From NCBI GenBank assembly GCA_031308135.1, contig JAHLJT010000631.1, forward strand, positions 228,742,636 through 228,806,635: DNA of 64,000 nucleotides. Reading direction: 5' to 3'. The stretch is from Acheta domesticus. Taxonomy: Eukaryota; Arthropoda; Insecta; Orthoptera; Gryllidae. The notes below the pieces were generated by a model, which was not told the origin of the DNA, did no database searches, and saw nothing but the letters and a program-made list of their open reading frames with translations. A program made the position numbers and the translations under genes. The first letter of the stretch is position 1. The number at the start of each line of letters is the position of its first letter. Shown piece by piece: positions 34,563 to 46,700 of the stretch.

Positions 34563-34610
34563 ATTTGTTATTTTATATCACATACATACATGTGATATAA
34601 AATAACAAAT
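34563..34610. repeat. Perfect hairpin, 21-bp arms
   Basis: ATTTGTTATTTTATATCACAT (34563-34583) is exactly complementary to 34590-34610 across a 6-nt loop, acatac. Confidence 0.9.
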
Positions 34611-34767
34611 ATATGAATAAATGAGATGTAGACATTTTTCGATCAATTACTTACCAACTAAATCCAATTTACTTCTAATTAAATTTCTTTTAAACCTCTC
34701 CGTTGGCAGTCCAGCTACTTGTATTTTAATGCTTCCAAAAACGCCGCTAGAACAAAATAAAAACTTT

Positions 34768-35854
34768 TTACTTTCCCGTATACGTACATATAAACGGAGT
34801 AATATACGTATTATATGTTATGTAATGCTGCGCGAAAAAACAGCGTATTTTCGGCGGAAAAAAATTCATTGCTGGGCCGTGATTACGAAAAAGTGGATAA
34901 ATCCAATTGCTAAATTAAGAAAAAAATACTCTCCAATCTCTCTTTTGTAAGTCTTTAAAACAGAAAAAACAATTGAAAGCAAAACGTCGGTCCGTCCGTT
35001 CGTCCATCCGTCTGCTGTATGAAAAACACTAGCGCCTAAATTATGCTTACGTTTTTGTTTGTTTGTTTGTTTTTTTCAAATAAAGAAACCCCTCTCCATC
35101 TGTCCTGAGTTGAAGCACTGCGATTCTCAAAAACATTGATTAATTTTTGGGGGTACTTTACAGGAAGACCCCCGGACATTTTAACAATTTTCTCAAAAAC
35201 GGCTCCAATTTTTTCTTTATATTTCTTGTAAGAATAGAGTAAAATACACTTATGAAGGTGGCACAGGTCCGACTTTCATGGATTACTCTGAATTTTCGAA
35301 AATTGCAACAATTTAAATTTTTTTTTGGCGTCTTTCTGGAACTACAGATTTGAAGATATAAATGTTTCTTTTAAATAACATTTTTTGTCCAATGTGAGTT
35401 CTTTCATTGTCATGTACATTTTTTTGAAATTTTTAGTCGTTTTTCGCGCAATATTGCGTGCAATATGTGCAATTTCAAATAATTACAAAAACAAGATTTT
35501 CTCAAAAACGGCTCCAAATTTTTTCTTTAAACTTTTGGTAGGTATAGTGCCTAATGTATTTTATGAGATGACAAAAATGCATATTGCTCTATTCTTTTGT
35601 TTTTTCAAAAATTGGAAAATGTAATGTTTTTGACTTGTCTCTCACTGTCGTTAATCTTATATTAGCCTTGATTTGTTTACATCATTATATTCAAGGAGTA
35701 CATGAGCTTTAAATGACAAAAAAAATGTACTTTTGGCGGTGATAGATGGCAGCTGGCAAGAAAGAGTATGTGGCAATTCCGAATAGCTAGCGAAGCCTCA
35801 AGGAAATAGAAAACTAATACGGGGAAAGTCTGTGCCATTCTGTAGCACCACTAG
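34768..35854 (+). repeat. Family H copy H4 with both ends, internally deleted
   Basis: It starts 'ttttactttcccgtatacg' and ends 'ctgtagcaccactag', like full copies, but is about 1.09 kb instead of about 1.56 kb. The missing part is mostly the second half of the interior. It is non-coding. Confidence 0.8.
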
Positions 35855-36779
35855 TTTTTTAAATTTTAGTGCGGGTAAATGTTGAAGATTGTGGCAGAGA
35901 AAACAAGATAAAAGTATGCATTTTCAACGTAAAACAGAAAATTATGTATTAAAATAGTATGAGAATAATATCTTGCATTTCAATAAACATATTATAGACT
36001 TTTTGTAGATAATACAGAAAACCAGGAATAAACATTTCTGAATTCTTTGTATCGTTACTACAAATAATAAAACAATTTTTTTAAAAAAATAACTCGACTT
36101 TAATACCATACGTAAAAAAACAAAACACATGTTTTCTGACTTAGGAAGCCATTAAAATATTACATGAAAAACTGCAGCAGTTATTAGTCTGTGATTGGTT
36201 CTCAATATTAGCAACAAAAAAAAATCATCACCCTCATGCGAATGTTCTGTATAATTTATTCAACTATACTATCAACATTAGTTTATAAGTTGCACTAAAA
36301 ATTCATTCATTCATTCAATTCAACATTGGCCATTTGGAAATAAAAAATTAGTACTTATTTATTTATTTACGTCAAAAACAGTTAAAACTGCGTATGACGA
36401 GCTATGGGGAGAAGTGAATTTTGTGCACATTTTCATAATTCTGTGGCCTCTATCCTAAACCATATTCTAGTCGAATTTGAATACAGAAAAAGAGAGATTT
36501 TTTTCGAGTTTTGTTGACAAAATATTCGCTCCTATATAATAAAATATATTTTCAAAGGTAAATTAGCTATAAATTCCTACCCTGAACCCTCATGTTCTTC
36601 ATGAAGAAGAATAGATTTCATATTCAAGTTATTGGAGTCAAAAAACTCGTTTAATATATAACTTCACGGTTTCAATTATACACTTCCTTTTAATTATTTG
36701 TGTGTAACTTCCACTCAACGAATTTTCAACGAAAATTCAGACTATCCAATAACAAAATTTAATAAAAAATGATGACAGC
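35855..36779. other. AT-rich spacer, nothing recognised
   Basis: It contains the short dispersed block 'acgtcaaaaacagttaaaac' at 36370 and no other recognisable feature. Confidence 0.4.
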
Positions 36780-37095
36780 CATTTTTTTTTAATTTTGAAA
36801 AGGTCCAAGGTTCTTCATGTAAAGCAAGCTCAAAAATTATCGGTTTCAAATTCAAGAGGTCGCGACATCAGCCAGATCGATTGGGAAATATCAATTTTCG
36901 AGAAAATCGAGTGAACGGTTTAGTCAGTGAATGGTTGTTCACAAACGAACAGACAGTTTTGCCATCAATATTTTTTTCAGAATCAATGACCCATAAAAAG
37001 TGAATTCTGGCTACACCATGTGTTAGAGAATTTTTTTCATCTCAATTTAGCAACTGCATTTATCCAATTTTTCGTTACCAGGACCTGGCATTAAG
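36780..37095 (-). repeat. Family H left-part fragment H5
   Basis: Complement of H left-region blocks: 'acacatggtgtagccagaat', 'gggtcattgat', 'gttgctaaattgag' and 'aacgaaaaattgg'. Both termini are lost. Confidence 0.6.
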
Positions 37096-37643
37096 AGTTT
37101 CTCTGCCAAAAATTCGCCACGAAAAAGTAAAAATTAGAAAAATAAGTAAAATTATAAAGGTCAAATTTTGGTATTTTTTGTGCAAGACCTGGATCGGCTC
37201 ATGTGCATATGCCGACGTTTCTGCATCAATATAAGGAGCGCTGGCGTCATCACGTGACCACGGAACGTCAATAACAATCTAATTTGATTCGGACCTCAGG
37301 TCCCACTATCACACTGCTTCTCAAACTACGAGTTCTACACACCATCGTTTAAAATGTGTATATCTACAGTGTTGAAAAATTAGCCGTGTATTCTCCCAAT
37401 TATACAATTTTAGCCTTATTTAAAAATTACAATTTTCTTCTCCAATTATATTGAACAATGTTCAGAAACATTTTACAGATTATTGATAATATGATAGAGA
37501 TTACTATTCTCTGTTTTTCATAATTTGCCGTTTCATTGAGCATCTAATAATGAATGATCGGTATAAGAATTATCTTAATATTCTCGTACCAATCATTCTT
37601 AAGTTAGTGGTAATAGTGTGTGAACTACATGAATGGGACATAC
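37096..37643. other. No exon found; region downstream of ppk exon 9
   Basis: The next expected exon of the channel gene (second membrane segment) would lie here or farther left. I could not recognise it. Confidence 0.4.
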
Positions 37644-37767
37644 GGGATTCTGTATTTGTTACATTCTTTGTATACAACGTTGTACTCTGGTTCAACACAC
37701 GAAGATGGACAGTCACATTCTATTCCTGGTCTGTAAGCCGCTCCCTTCAGACGAAATCCTCTCAGAA
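37644..37767 (-). CDS. ppk exon 9: CDCPSSCVEPEY motif
   Basis: Acceptor 'attacag|TT'. It encodes LRGFRLKGAAYRPGIECDC, then PSSCVEPEYNVVYKE, the 'C.ClP.C.e..Y' motif that precedes the palm and membrane segment 2. The lower boundary is uncertain: donors ATCCC|gtatgt (37644) and GTT|gtatac (37676) are both possible. Without a splice the frame stops at 37627. Confidence 0.8.
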
Positions 37768-40700
37768 CTGTAATATGAATATAAAATATATTAGCGAATA
37801 ATACAGAAAACACAACTTCTCATATTTTGTATGTTGACTTAGATCACTTACTTTTATTATGTTCCTGTAGGCACCTCAAACCCTGTATATTACATATTGT
37901 ACTTTCCGCTGCAAGAATATAAAACTTAATTTAGCCATTAAAAGACTTTGAGGGAGGACATTTAGAGACGACGAGATACTTGCATTTTGGCATGTTGTGG
38001 TGAGTGCAGTTGCAGAGACTCAGTTGGTAATTAGCACGACAATCGACAATGCAGTTGTTCTGACTGTATCTGTCAAATCGTTTCGACCCTTTTTCATGAG
38101 GAAACTTGCATTTTCGTCGCTCAAAATCTTCATAAACCAATCTATCATCATTTGTCATATCTTTCACCTAAAACATGATCAAATGTAAGGTACTCATCAT
38201 CTATAACATTTACGTAACAATAACATCCAGCCAGAGTCAAATCAAATGTTAAAATATAGAAGGAAGATTTGAATATTTTCTCATTTAATGTGAAAACTAC
38301 ATCTTCTGGTAACAGCTGTTAGGTTGATAGATTGATATTGATTCCAAGCGCAGTCAACTGCTAAGGTCAATAGTCCCGTAAGTATACAACGTTTTTTCGC
38401 TCGAGAAATAACGGTGATCTTCCCCCCTTTATCGCTAAATCCGGCGCCGACCTAGCAGTCGCTAGCAGGGCTTCCCCCAACCAGGAACCTCGCACAAGAG
38501 GGATATCAACCCAGCAGGGACAATATTTAAGCCGACCTGTCTTCCGACATGTGTGGTAGTGTTGTGCATGTGTGCGTGTGTAAGTAAAGGGTAGGATAGG
38601 ACAAGGAATGGGAAGGAAAGATCGCGCGCGGTCTGTGGCCCGTTTGGTGAGGTACTGCCCCGACATTCGCCTGGTGTTGACTAAGAGAAACCTACGGAAT
38701 GCTAACCGATCAAAGCAGTTGGCCTCTAGAATTCTCCTCCACACAGTAATAGAACTCGACCTAGCTATCTCGTTAGAGCCGGTTTCACCACCTTCGATTA
38801 GTGTTTAACCTCGTTTATCTTGGAGTTTAATCGCGTTTAAGGTGAATTCTCGCGAGTTTCACCACGTGTATTAAACGCGTTTACTGGAAGTAAGGACTTA
38901 CGAGGAATTAAACGCCTGAGATCGGCTGTTTAAGCGAAGGTAATCGCGTTTATCTGCTATCCATCCTCGTTTCCACAGTGTTTGAGGTTATTTCAACGCA
39001 GTATTACGGTAGTATGATAGCAGCAGGTTCGTGCCTCTAGATCAAATAGAATATAGTAGTGATTATTATTTGTTTGGCTAAATTCCTGAAAATGTATTTC
39101 CATCATTTAAATACATAAAATCATCAAGCAATGTTTAAAAAACAAGTCAATTTTATTTACACATACACATTATAAACAATTTCACAAAAATGACAATCAG
39201 AATTCGAAAAAAAAACTATTGTAAATGGATCATACCTTACACACAACAACAAATATTGAAGCTAAATACAAGTGCTGATTGATAACCAGAAGTAATTTGT
39301 GGTTCTTCTATGATGGTACCTCACAACGCCATACCATGCTTGCAATTAGCAGTGTTCAAAGGGAAAAGAAATTGGCCAAGCATGTACTATTTGAAACAAA
39401 ATATACTTCTGCTAACAATCTATTCCAAAGATAAAAAAACAATGCTCAGCTCTGATTGAAAAAAAGCAAAGAATGTTAGGCAATTCATTGCTTGTAACAC
39501 TCGTAAATATTTTTGTTACTATGTTCATCTAGACATACACCAGAGCAGTAGATATGAAAAGCATAATTCCAAATCCAAAATAATTAAAAATAAACAAAGA
39601 AAACAATTCATGAATGCTCAATATAAATCATATGAAGCTTACCTTAAATATTCATTATTAAAAACTTTAAATTCGAAGTAAGTCAAATAAAATTGTTATT
39701 TAAAAATTGAAAGTGGCAGGCAGGGAAACATGGTATCATAAACAACCATGTTCTGTTTATTATATACAGAATAAATAAGAAACCTACAGGACTGTGTAGC
39801 GGATAAATTAGACTTACTATAATTTATAACGAAGAAAAGGCAATTGTATATCTGATGGCAAGGAAATATTATTTATAACAAATCAATTTTTAAAATTCAG
39901 TCAATACAGAAATTATATAGGAGTGAATCGTAAAAAAATCATAAAAACATCGGACTCAACTTGTCCATTAACACAATTATTAATTTTCATGTATAGGGTT
40001 TCAAGAACAATCCTAGAAAATTGTCTTTAAAGATAATTTTCTAGGATTGAGGTTTAAAATACTTATTGCTATGAGAGCTATCTTAAATCATATTGAATTT
40101 AAATTTAATAACAAAATTTATAGCCAAAAGAAGGGTACACTTATTGGTCGTCCATAAAAGTGTTTTTTTTGCAGAGTTTGTTATAAGATAACGTGATCAA
40201 CAAATTCTGAAAAATATATAATATGAATTATATCTCAGATATGTTGATGATACTTTGATTATTCTACCTGAGATAGATACTGTATTGCAATAAAAAATAT
40301 CTACTAATAAATATCTACAGTGGTAAAATCAATACACGATGTGTAGATATTTTTTATGGGTGTAATAAGAAATGAGGTGGCTAACATTGCAAGTAGTAAC
40401 TATAATCATAACTTCAATATTATTTTTTTTATTAACCATATCTGAGCATAGATTCATCTTTCATTGGTACTGTAGTTTTCACCTAAACAATTGCATTTGT
40501 TACCAGAAATATGTTTTCTTTTATGAAGTACAAGCTTGGCCAGGTTTCTTTTCAACACGCAGCGAATCATAAGTATGGTAAGGTGTTGCGAAGTGATCCC
40601 ACATCAATAGGCCACAGACTACATCTGCTTACCAATCAACATGTAAATTTACCTCCATTGTATGTTGTTGTGTGTAAGGTATTCTCAATTTATTTTCTAA

Positions 40701-43700
40701 ATTGTGAGTGTTAATTTTAAGTCGCCGGAAATGCATAGTATGTATAAGTAAATTGTGTTTATGTATGTTTTTCATAACACATGGCTTGATCTTATGAATG
40801 TGTTATATTCCTCAAATAAGTTTTCGAAAACATCGGGAACAAATAATTCAAACTTGACAAAGTCCCAATGAAAATGCTGCTTCCATAATTACATTTATGG
40901 TCATAACTTTTTAAACTTATTATTTCGCTGTTGGGAGAAAAGTTGACTTGAGAAGAAGCTTGAATTCAGTTCTTTCTTTTTCTTCAAATATATAATATAA
41001 TAGTATTTTTTTACAAATAATAATTTTATAGATAGTTCATGCAAGACAATAGGAATGTTTCACTTGTTGGAAATGAAAATAGGAAAATATTATTTTTGGT
41101 TGAAATATTCATATATTTGCGGAATGTTTATATTACACTGGTTTACAAAAATAAACTATTTTCTTTCACAAGAATGAAAATAACAGATTCTACAAGTGTT
41201 TTTCATACTGAATTGAAATATGATTTCAGTTTTTTCCCATCAGGCAGGAGTTTTGTGTGATATGCATTTTAACATTTTATAATTTCAATTCAATAAAATA
41301 GTAAATAACTATCCAACTCTAAAGGGTTTCGGGCGTATATTGAACCTGAAACATCTCTCTTTTGGTCTAATAGTAGGTCCAGCAACATATTACAACCACA
41401 TTTGCTTTAGTGCCTGCTTTCCATTGTAAAAATTTACTGATGGAAACGCTCTCCATGCTCATCACTGAGAACTCCAAGATTTTCCAGGAGGAAGACTTAA
41501 GCCAGAGTCTAAGAAGTGAATTTTCAAAGTCATATTTCATCCGTAGCTTTATAAGAATGCAGATTAGTTACTACGTCCGATAGTTTTCCGCTTTATGGTT
41601 TCCAAGGAAATAGCAATATACATGTTTGAAATACAGTCAGACTGCTTTTTCCTGTGGATTTAACAGTTCTTCAAAAATATTCAGCAGCTATTAATGGCCG
41701 CATTTCTAGGTCCTAAACAATCCTTTCTTTCAATTTAGCATCACTTACTTTAGGTAATTTCGATTCAAGTAGTACAAGAATCCATCAGAAAGTTTATCCA
41801 TAGCTTTTACAAAATTTTTCTTTCTCCTAATTCAATATGCAATGGAGGTAAATATATTTTCAGGATTCAATAAATGGACTTGACACATTTCTCCTGGTCA
41901 GGGATACGTGATTCCTTTAATTTTTGTGGAACAAAAATAATAACCACTTAGAAGTTCCCTCGATTCCCTCCAAATCATAGTAATTGCAAATGTCATATGA
42001 TGTGTACCATTTTTTCTATCAAGACAGCAGTCTTACACACAAAACATACATTTGGGGCACACTTCTTTTCAAAATCACCAACTTGACAGCCAAAGTAATG
42101 TTGATAACACTTTTTCGCAAGAGGTGTTAAATTTCGCCTCCGAGTCTTTCATGTGAGCTCAGTACAAATACACTTGAAAGTGTCTGCATGATTCACACAT
42201 ATTCTTGACATGATGAAAATACAGAACACTAACACATAGCTTACACAGAACAGTGTTTAGAAGTGTATTGTGTAAGCTATGTGTTGGTGTTCTGTATTTT
42301 CATCATGCCAAGAATGTGTGTAAATGCCAAGAATGTGTCAACACATCACAATGCCAGTTACTGGTCTGAGCAATTCAAAACATGAATGAACCTGCACAGT
42401 ATTGCCTGTTGGTGTTTCAGAAGGATCTTACATATAATTTCCTTAAATAAAGCTTGAATAAAATCACTGTATATAAGGTAAAGGTCCCTATGATAGGTCA
42501 AAGAGAATGTTAAAATCAGATTTTAAAAAGAAGCTGTCACAAAAAAAACTGCAACTGATGGAAAAATTATACATACACATATCTGAATTCACAAGGAAAA
42601 AACTCACTAGAATCATAATCAGATTTATTGTGTAGAAAACCTTGTCGACCAGTGTTATCACACCCATTTTTCTTTCCCTATATGTAGTATAGGGAAAGTT
42701 ACGTAATGCTGCGCGAGAAAATGGCCAATTTTCGGCGGAAAGAAACATTGCCGGGCCGTGAAAACAAAAAAGTGGATAAAACCAGTTGCTCAATTAAGAA
42801 AAAAATCCCCTAACACGTGGTGTTGCTAGAAATCCTGTTTTGTGGGTCCTTGATACCGAAAAACCAATTGAAAGGAAAACATCCGTCTGTGCGTCTGTGA
42901 ATCTGCTAGCGCCTAAACCATACGATTTCTTCCAAAATGAATATTCCCCGGTCGATCTGGTTCTAGTCGAAGCTTTGAGATTTTGAAAAAGATTCTTCAA
43001 AATTTAGGGGTACTTTACATGAAGGCCCCCGGACATTTTCAAAATTTTTTCAAAAACGGTTTCAAATTTGTTATTTCAATTTCTTGTATGAATAGAGTAA
43101 AATACACTTATTAACATGGCATAGGTCCGATTTTCACGGATAACTCAGAATTTTCGAAAATTGTGAAAGTTTGAATTTTTTTCGGCGTCTTTCTCCAACT
43201 ACAAAATTGAAGATAGAGATTTTTTCTTCAAATAAAATGTGTTCTCCAAAGTGAGTTCTTTGTTTAAGGTCGTGTACATTGTTTTGAAAATTTTAGTAGT
43301 TTCCGCGCAACATCGCCTGCAATACGTGCAATTTTGAAAAATTACAAAAAGTAGATTTTCTCAAAAACTCCTCCAATTTTTTTCTTTAAACTTTTGGTAT
43401 GGATAGTGCTAAATATATCCTATGAGATGACATAAACACCATATTGCTCTATTTTTTTGTTTTTTAAAAAATTCGTAAAAATGTAATTTTTTAACATATC
43501 TCTCACGTCGTTAATATTTACATTAGCCTAGATTGTTGACATTATTATATTAATAATTGCATGAGCTTTAAATAATGTCAAGTAAAGTTTACCGAAAACA
43601 CAATCTTTTTCTGAGAAAAGTAGCTCAAAATTCCGTATTTTCAGAAAACGCTCAAACGCCATTTCTCATATATGGCTGCAAATTTTTTCTTCAGACTTTT

Positions 43701-46700
43701 GTAACGGATAGTGCTAATTATACTCTTTAATGTACCGTAAAGTTTATATTGAGTTATTTTTTTATTTTTTCAAAACTATATATATGTATTTTTTTGAAAA
43801 TTCTCTCACATCTTTAATATGCACATTACCACCAATTTGTAAAGATTATTGTATTTGTAAGATTAAGTGCTTCAAATAACTTCAAATAAAGTATTTTGAA
43901 AACTCAAAAATTTCTGTGAAAATGAGCTTCAAATTCGCATTTTTAGTAGCGCGAAAACGTCATTTTTTTAAAAGGCACATAACTTTTAAAATAAAATTGC
44001 CATTTACGGCTAGGTTTTTGTGTTCTTTACTATTCTAAAATTAATATTTCCGTTCTACCAATAGGAAACCCGAAAAATTAAGAAAATGACAAAAAATGTA
44101 CTTTTTGGCGGTGATAGATGGCAGCTGGCAAGAAAGAGTGTGTGGCAATTCCAAATAGTTAGCGAAGCCCAAGGAAATAGAAAACTAATACGGGAAAGTC
44201 TGTGCCATTCTGTAGCACCACTAGGTTTTCTTCTAAACATTACAGATATAATTTAACAAAAAATAATTCATTTGTTATTACATTACACATTGTATTTCTG
44301 CAGCTAGAGGACCAAGAAGATTATAGTATATGGTTTCTAATAAGAAATCTGTATGGAGTTCGTAATGTCTAACCTGTATGCTCAGAATATTACACAATTT
44401 TGTGCTTGCAAAGAGTATACGATAGAAAATTGTAGGCCCACAATGCTCCGCGATTACTACCAACTTCCCATTTTCAGCACGAAAACTCGATTAACTTAAT
44501 CGAGTTTATATATTGCAACGTCAGCCGGCCGTAGAGCATGATCGCGGCTCCTCGCGTGGTGGGGGAAGTGAGGTGCAGGGGCAACAAACTACTTTAAAAA
44601 TAATTAGCCGTAATTGGGCAATAAAACAAAATTATACATTTATTCCCGACCTACGGCCGGGGAAGTTACATAAAAAAATCCCATGAGGTGGGATTGCACC
44701 CTACCTAGTGAGCTTGGTAAGTAAGATTAGAGAAAAAAATTAAGGACAACTATGTTACAATAAAAAAATATGCCATTGCGCGGCGCCGCTTAACTCTAAC
44801 AAAAAACAGAGAAAAACAAAACACTCTAGAATTGTCGGTGTTATTCTCCGCCTCGTCTCGAGGCGGGACGCCCCAAAGCGCGGGCGTGCGGTAAGAATCT
44901 TATCTATTGTGCAGGCGCGGACCGGGGTGGGCCCGACGCGGTCGATGGCCTCGGCGCCTTCGACGAGCGTTGGCCTGCGATGAGCTGCAATGTTCACCGG
45001 GGGGAGGACGCCTTCCTGCGGCCGCTGTGTACCACAAGGTCGCGAAGGTCTCTTCTCCACCTCGCCACCAAGGCGCTGGACGAGTCGGGATTCGCTCCTC
45101 ACCACGACTCGGACGCGCGATACGGGAGCATTTAATTGCGGGCGCGGACCGGAAGCTAGATCACAGTATTCGCGGCTCGTACGCTCGAATTAGGCAACGA
45201 GTTATTACATCGAATACCCGAACAAAAAAACTGGTTCACGGCTTCCACGACCAGGCATGAAGCGCTCTCTCGCAACTCACTCTTAAGTGTCTCCTCTCGC
45301 GCCTACTTCACAAGTGTTTTCTCCCGCGGCCGCTGCTCTCGTGTTTACTCGCTCGCGACTTCCTTCACCAGTGTTTTCTTTTCACTTCAAGATTTGGGAA
45401 TCCGTCCCTCTCCGGATCTCCCCCCCTTCTAAGTCCGTCTTGGGCTCGCTGACCTACTTTCGGAAAATTGTCATTAGTCGGACCTTACTGCGTCGTAGAA
45501 ATAATTTGACGAATCGTGGTTCATGATTTCTTGGTAAATTTCCATCGGTTTCTCTGTCTGTCTGGCTATCTCTGTCTACCGAAACGCAGCTGCATCCATC
45601 GGAGGGTGACATCTCCTGGGAGCAATTATTGCATGGCAAAGGGTTGGAACTTACTTGAATTAGCGCGACAGGCGTGGCGGCGAGGAACGCGCTGGCGCGG
45701 AGACTCGCCTAGAGGAGGCGGGGGCGGAACACAAAGGGTGTATTCAGCGAAAAAGGTCCGTCGTGGTCTTTGACGGCGAGTGGTTGTAAATTTCTCCCAA
45801 AGCAGGTGAAGGGGCGTCGGAGGGATGGGGCGCGGTCGGGCAGAGGCGGGGGGGGGGGAAGGCGCGGTTGGGCGCACGTGCGCGTGCAGAGAGTACAAAA
45901 AAACAAGCTTTTGTTATAGATTTCTTAAGGCGCTGCTACATGCCGCCACAATATGTGAGCATGTCGAAGAATTACAGTCTTGAAGGCTTTGAAAAAGTTA
46001 TGAAGTATTCAGACGATCTGTGTGAAGAAGATGGTGACGTGTACGCATTGTTTTGTGAGAGTAATGAAGATAATGTAGAGGTTAGATAAAGTTGACTATA
46101 TTATTTGTGCTGAAGACGAGGAAAACGTGAATGATGACGGCAGTCCAGAAACTATCGAAGAACATCAAGTGAACGAATAGTACAATGTATTCTAAAAGGC
46201 GATTTATTTTGTTTCCTGTAATAAGGGAACCCAATTTTGCATTCGAGACATCTTTGTCGTGGGCGAAGACCTGCATGTAAAATATATTGTTAAAATCGCT
46301 AAATATTTTATTAATATATCAAAATAATGTTTAATCTGGATAGCCAAAACAATATTACCACATTTACGGTAAAAATATTAAAATAACATTGAATTTTCCC
46401 TGGGGTAACTTCGTTACCTCCCCCCCTTGGCATTCTATGTCTGCAAAGTACCTCGGTAGTCAAAGGGTCAAGTGTTTGCCAGGTTTTGGTGAAAGTTTAA
46501 TTTTTGCAGTCATCAAAAGAAGGGAAACAGGCGTGGCGTAAAACAGGTCTGGACTATACAAGTCAAGAAGTTGATGGCGTTCTTCGTCAGACTCTTCAAA
46601 GCTGTCGCTTTTACTCCGTCGGGTCCTCTCGCTTTGGTCTTATCGAGTAAAGTTAGTTTCCTGGAGGTAGCGAGGGAGGTGGGGGTGCGGAGAAAGTGAA

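Noticed and set aside
38776..39010. Complete Harbinger MITE starting GAGCCGGTTTCACC
   Set aside because: The left end after TTA is plausible and a similar block exists near 46.8 kb, but the complementary right end was not found.
44640..44720. tRNA-like B-box on the minus strand ('ggtgcaatccc') near 44690
   Set aside because: No A-box or cloverleaf could be drawn around it, and the match to GGTTCRANNCC is imperfect.
44755..45898. Cluster of 60-117 codon frames in the GC-rich island
   Set aside because: Open on both strands because of composition, with no motif, start context or splice pattern.
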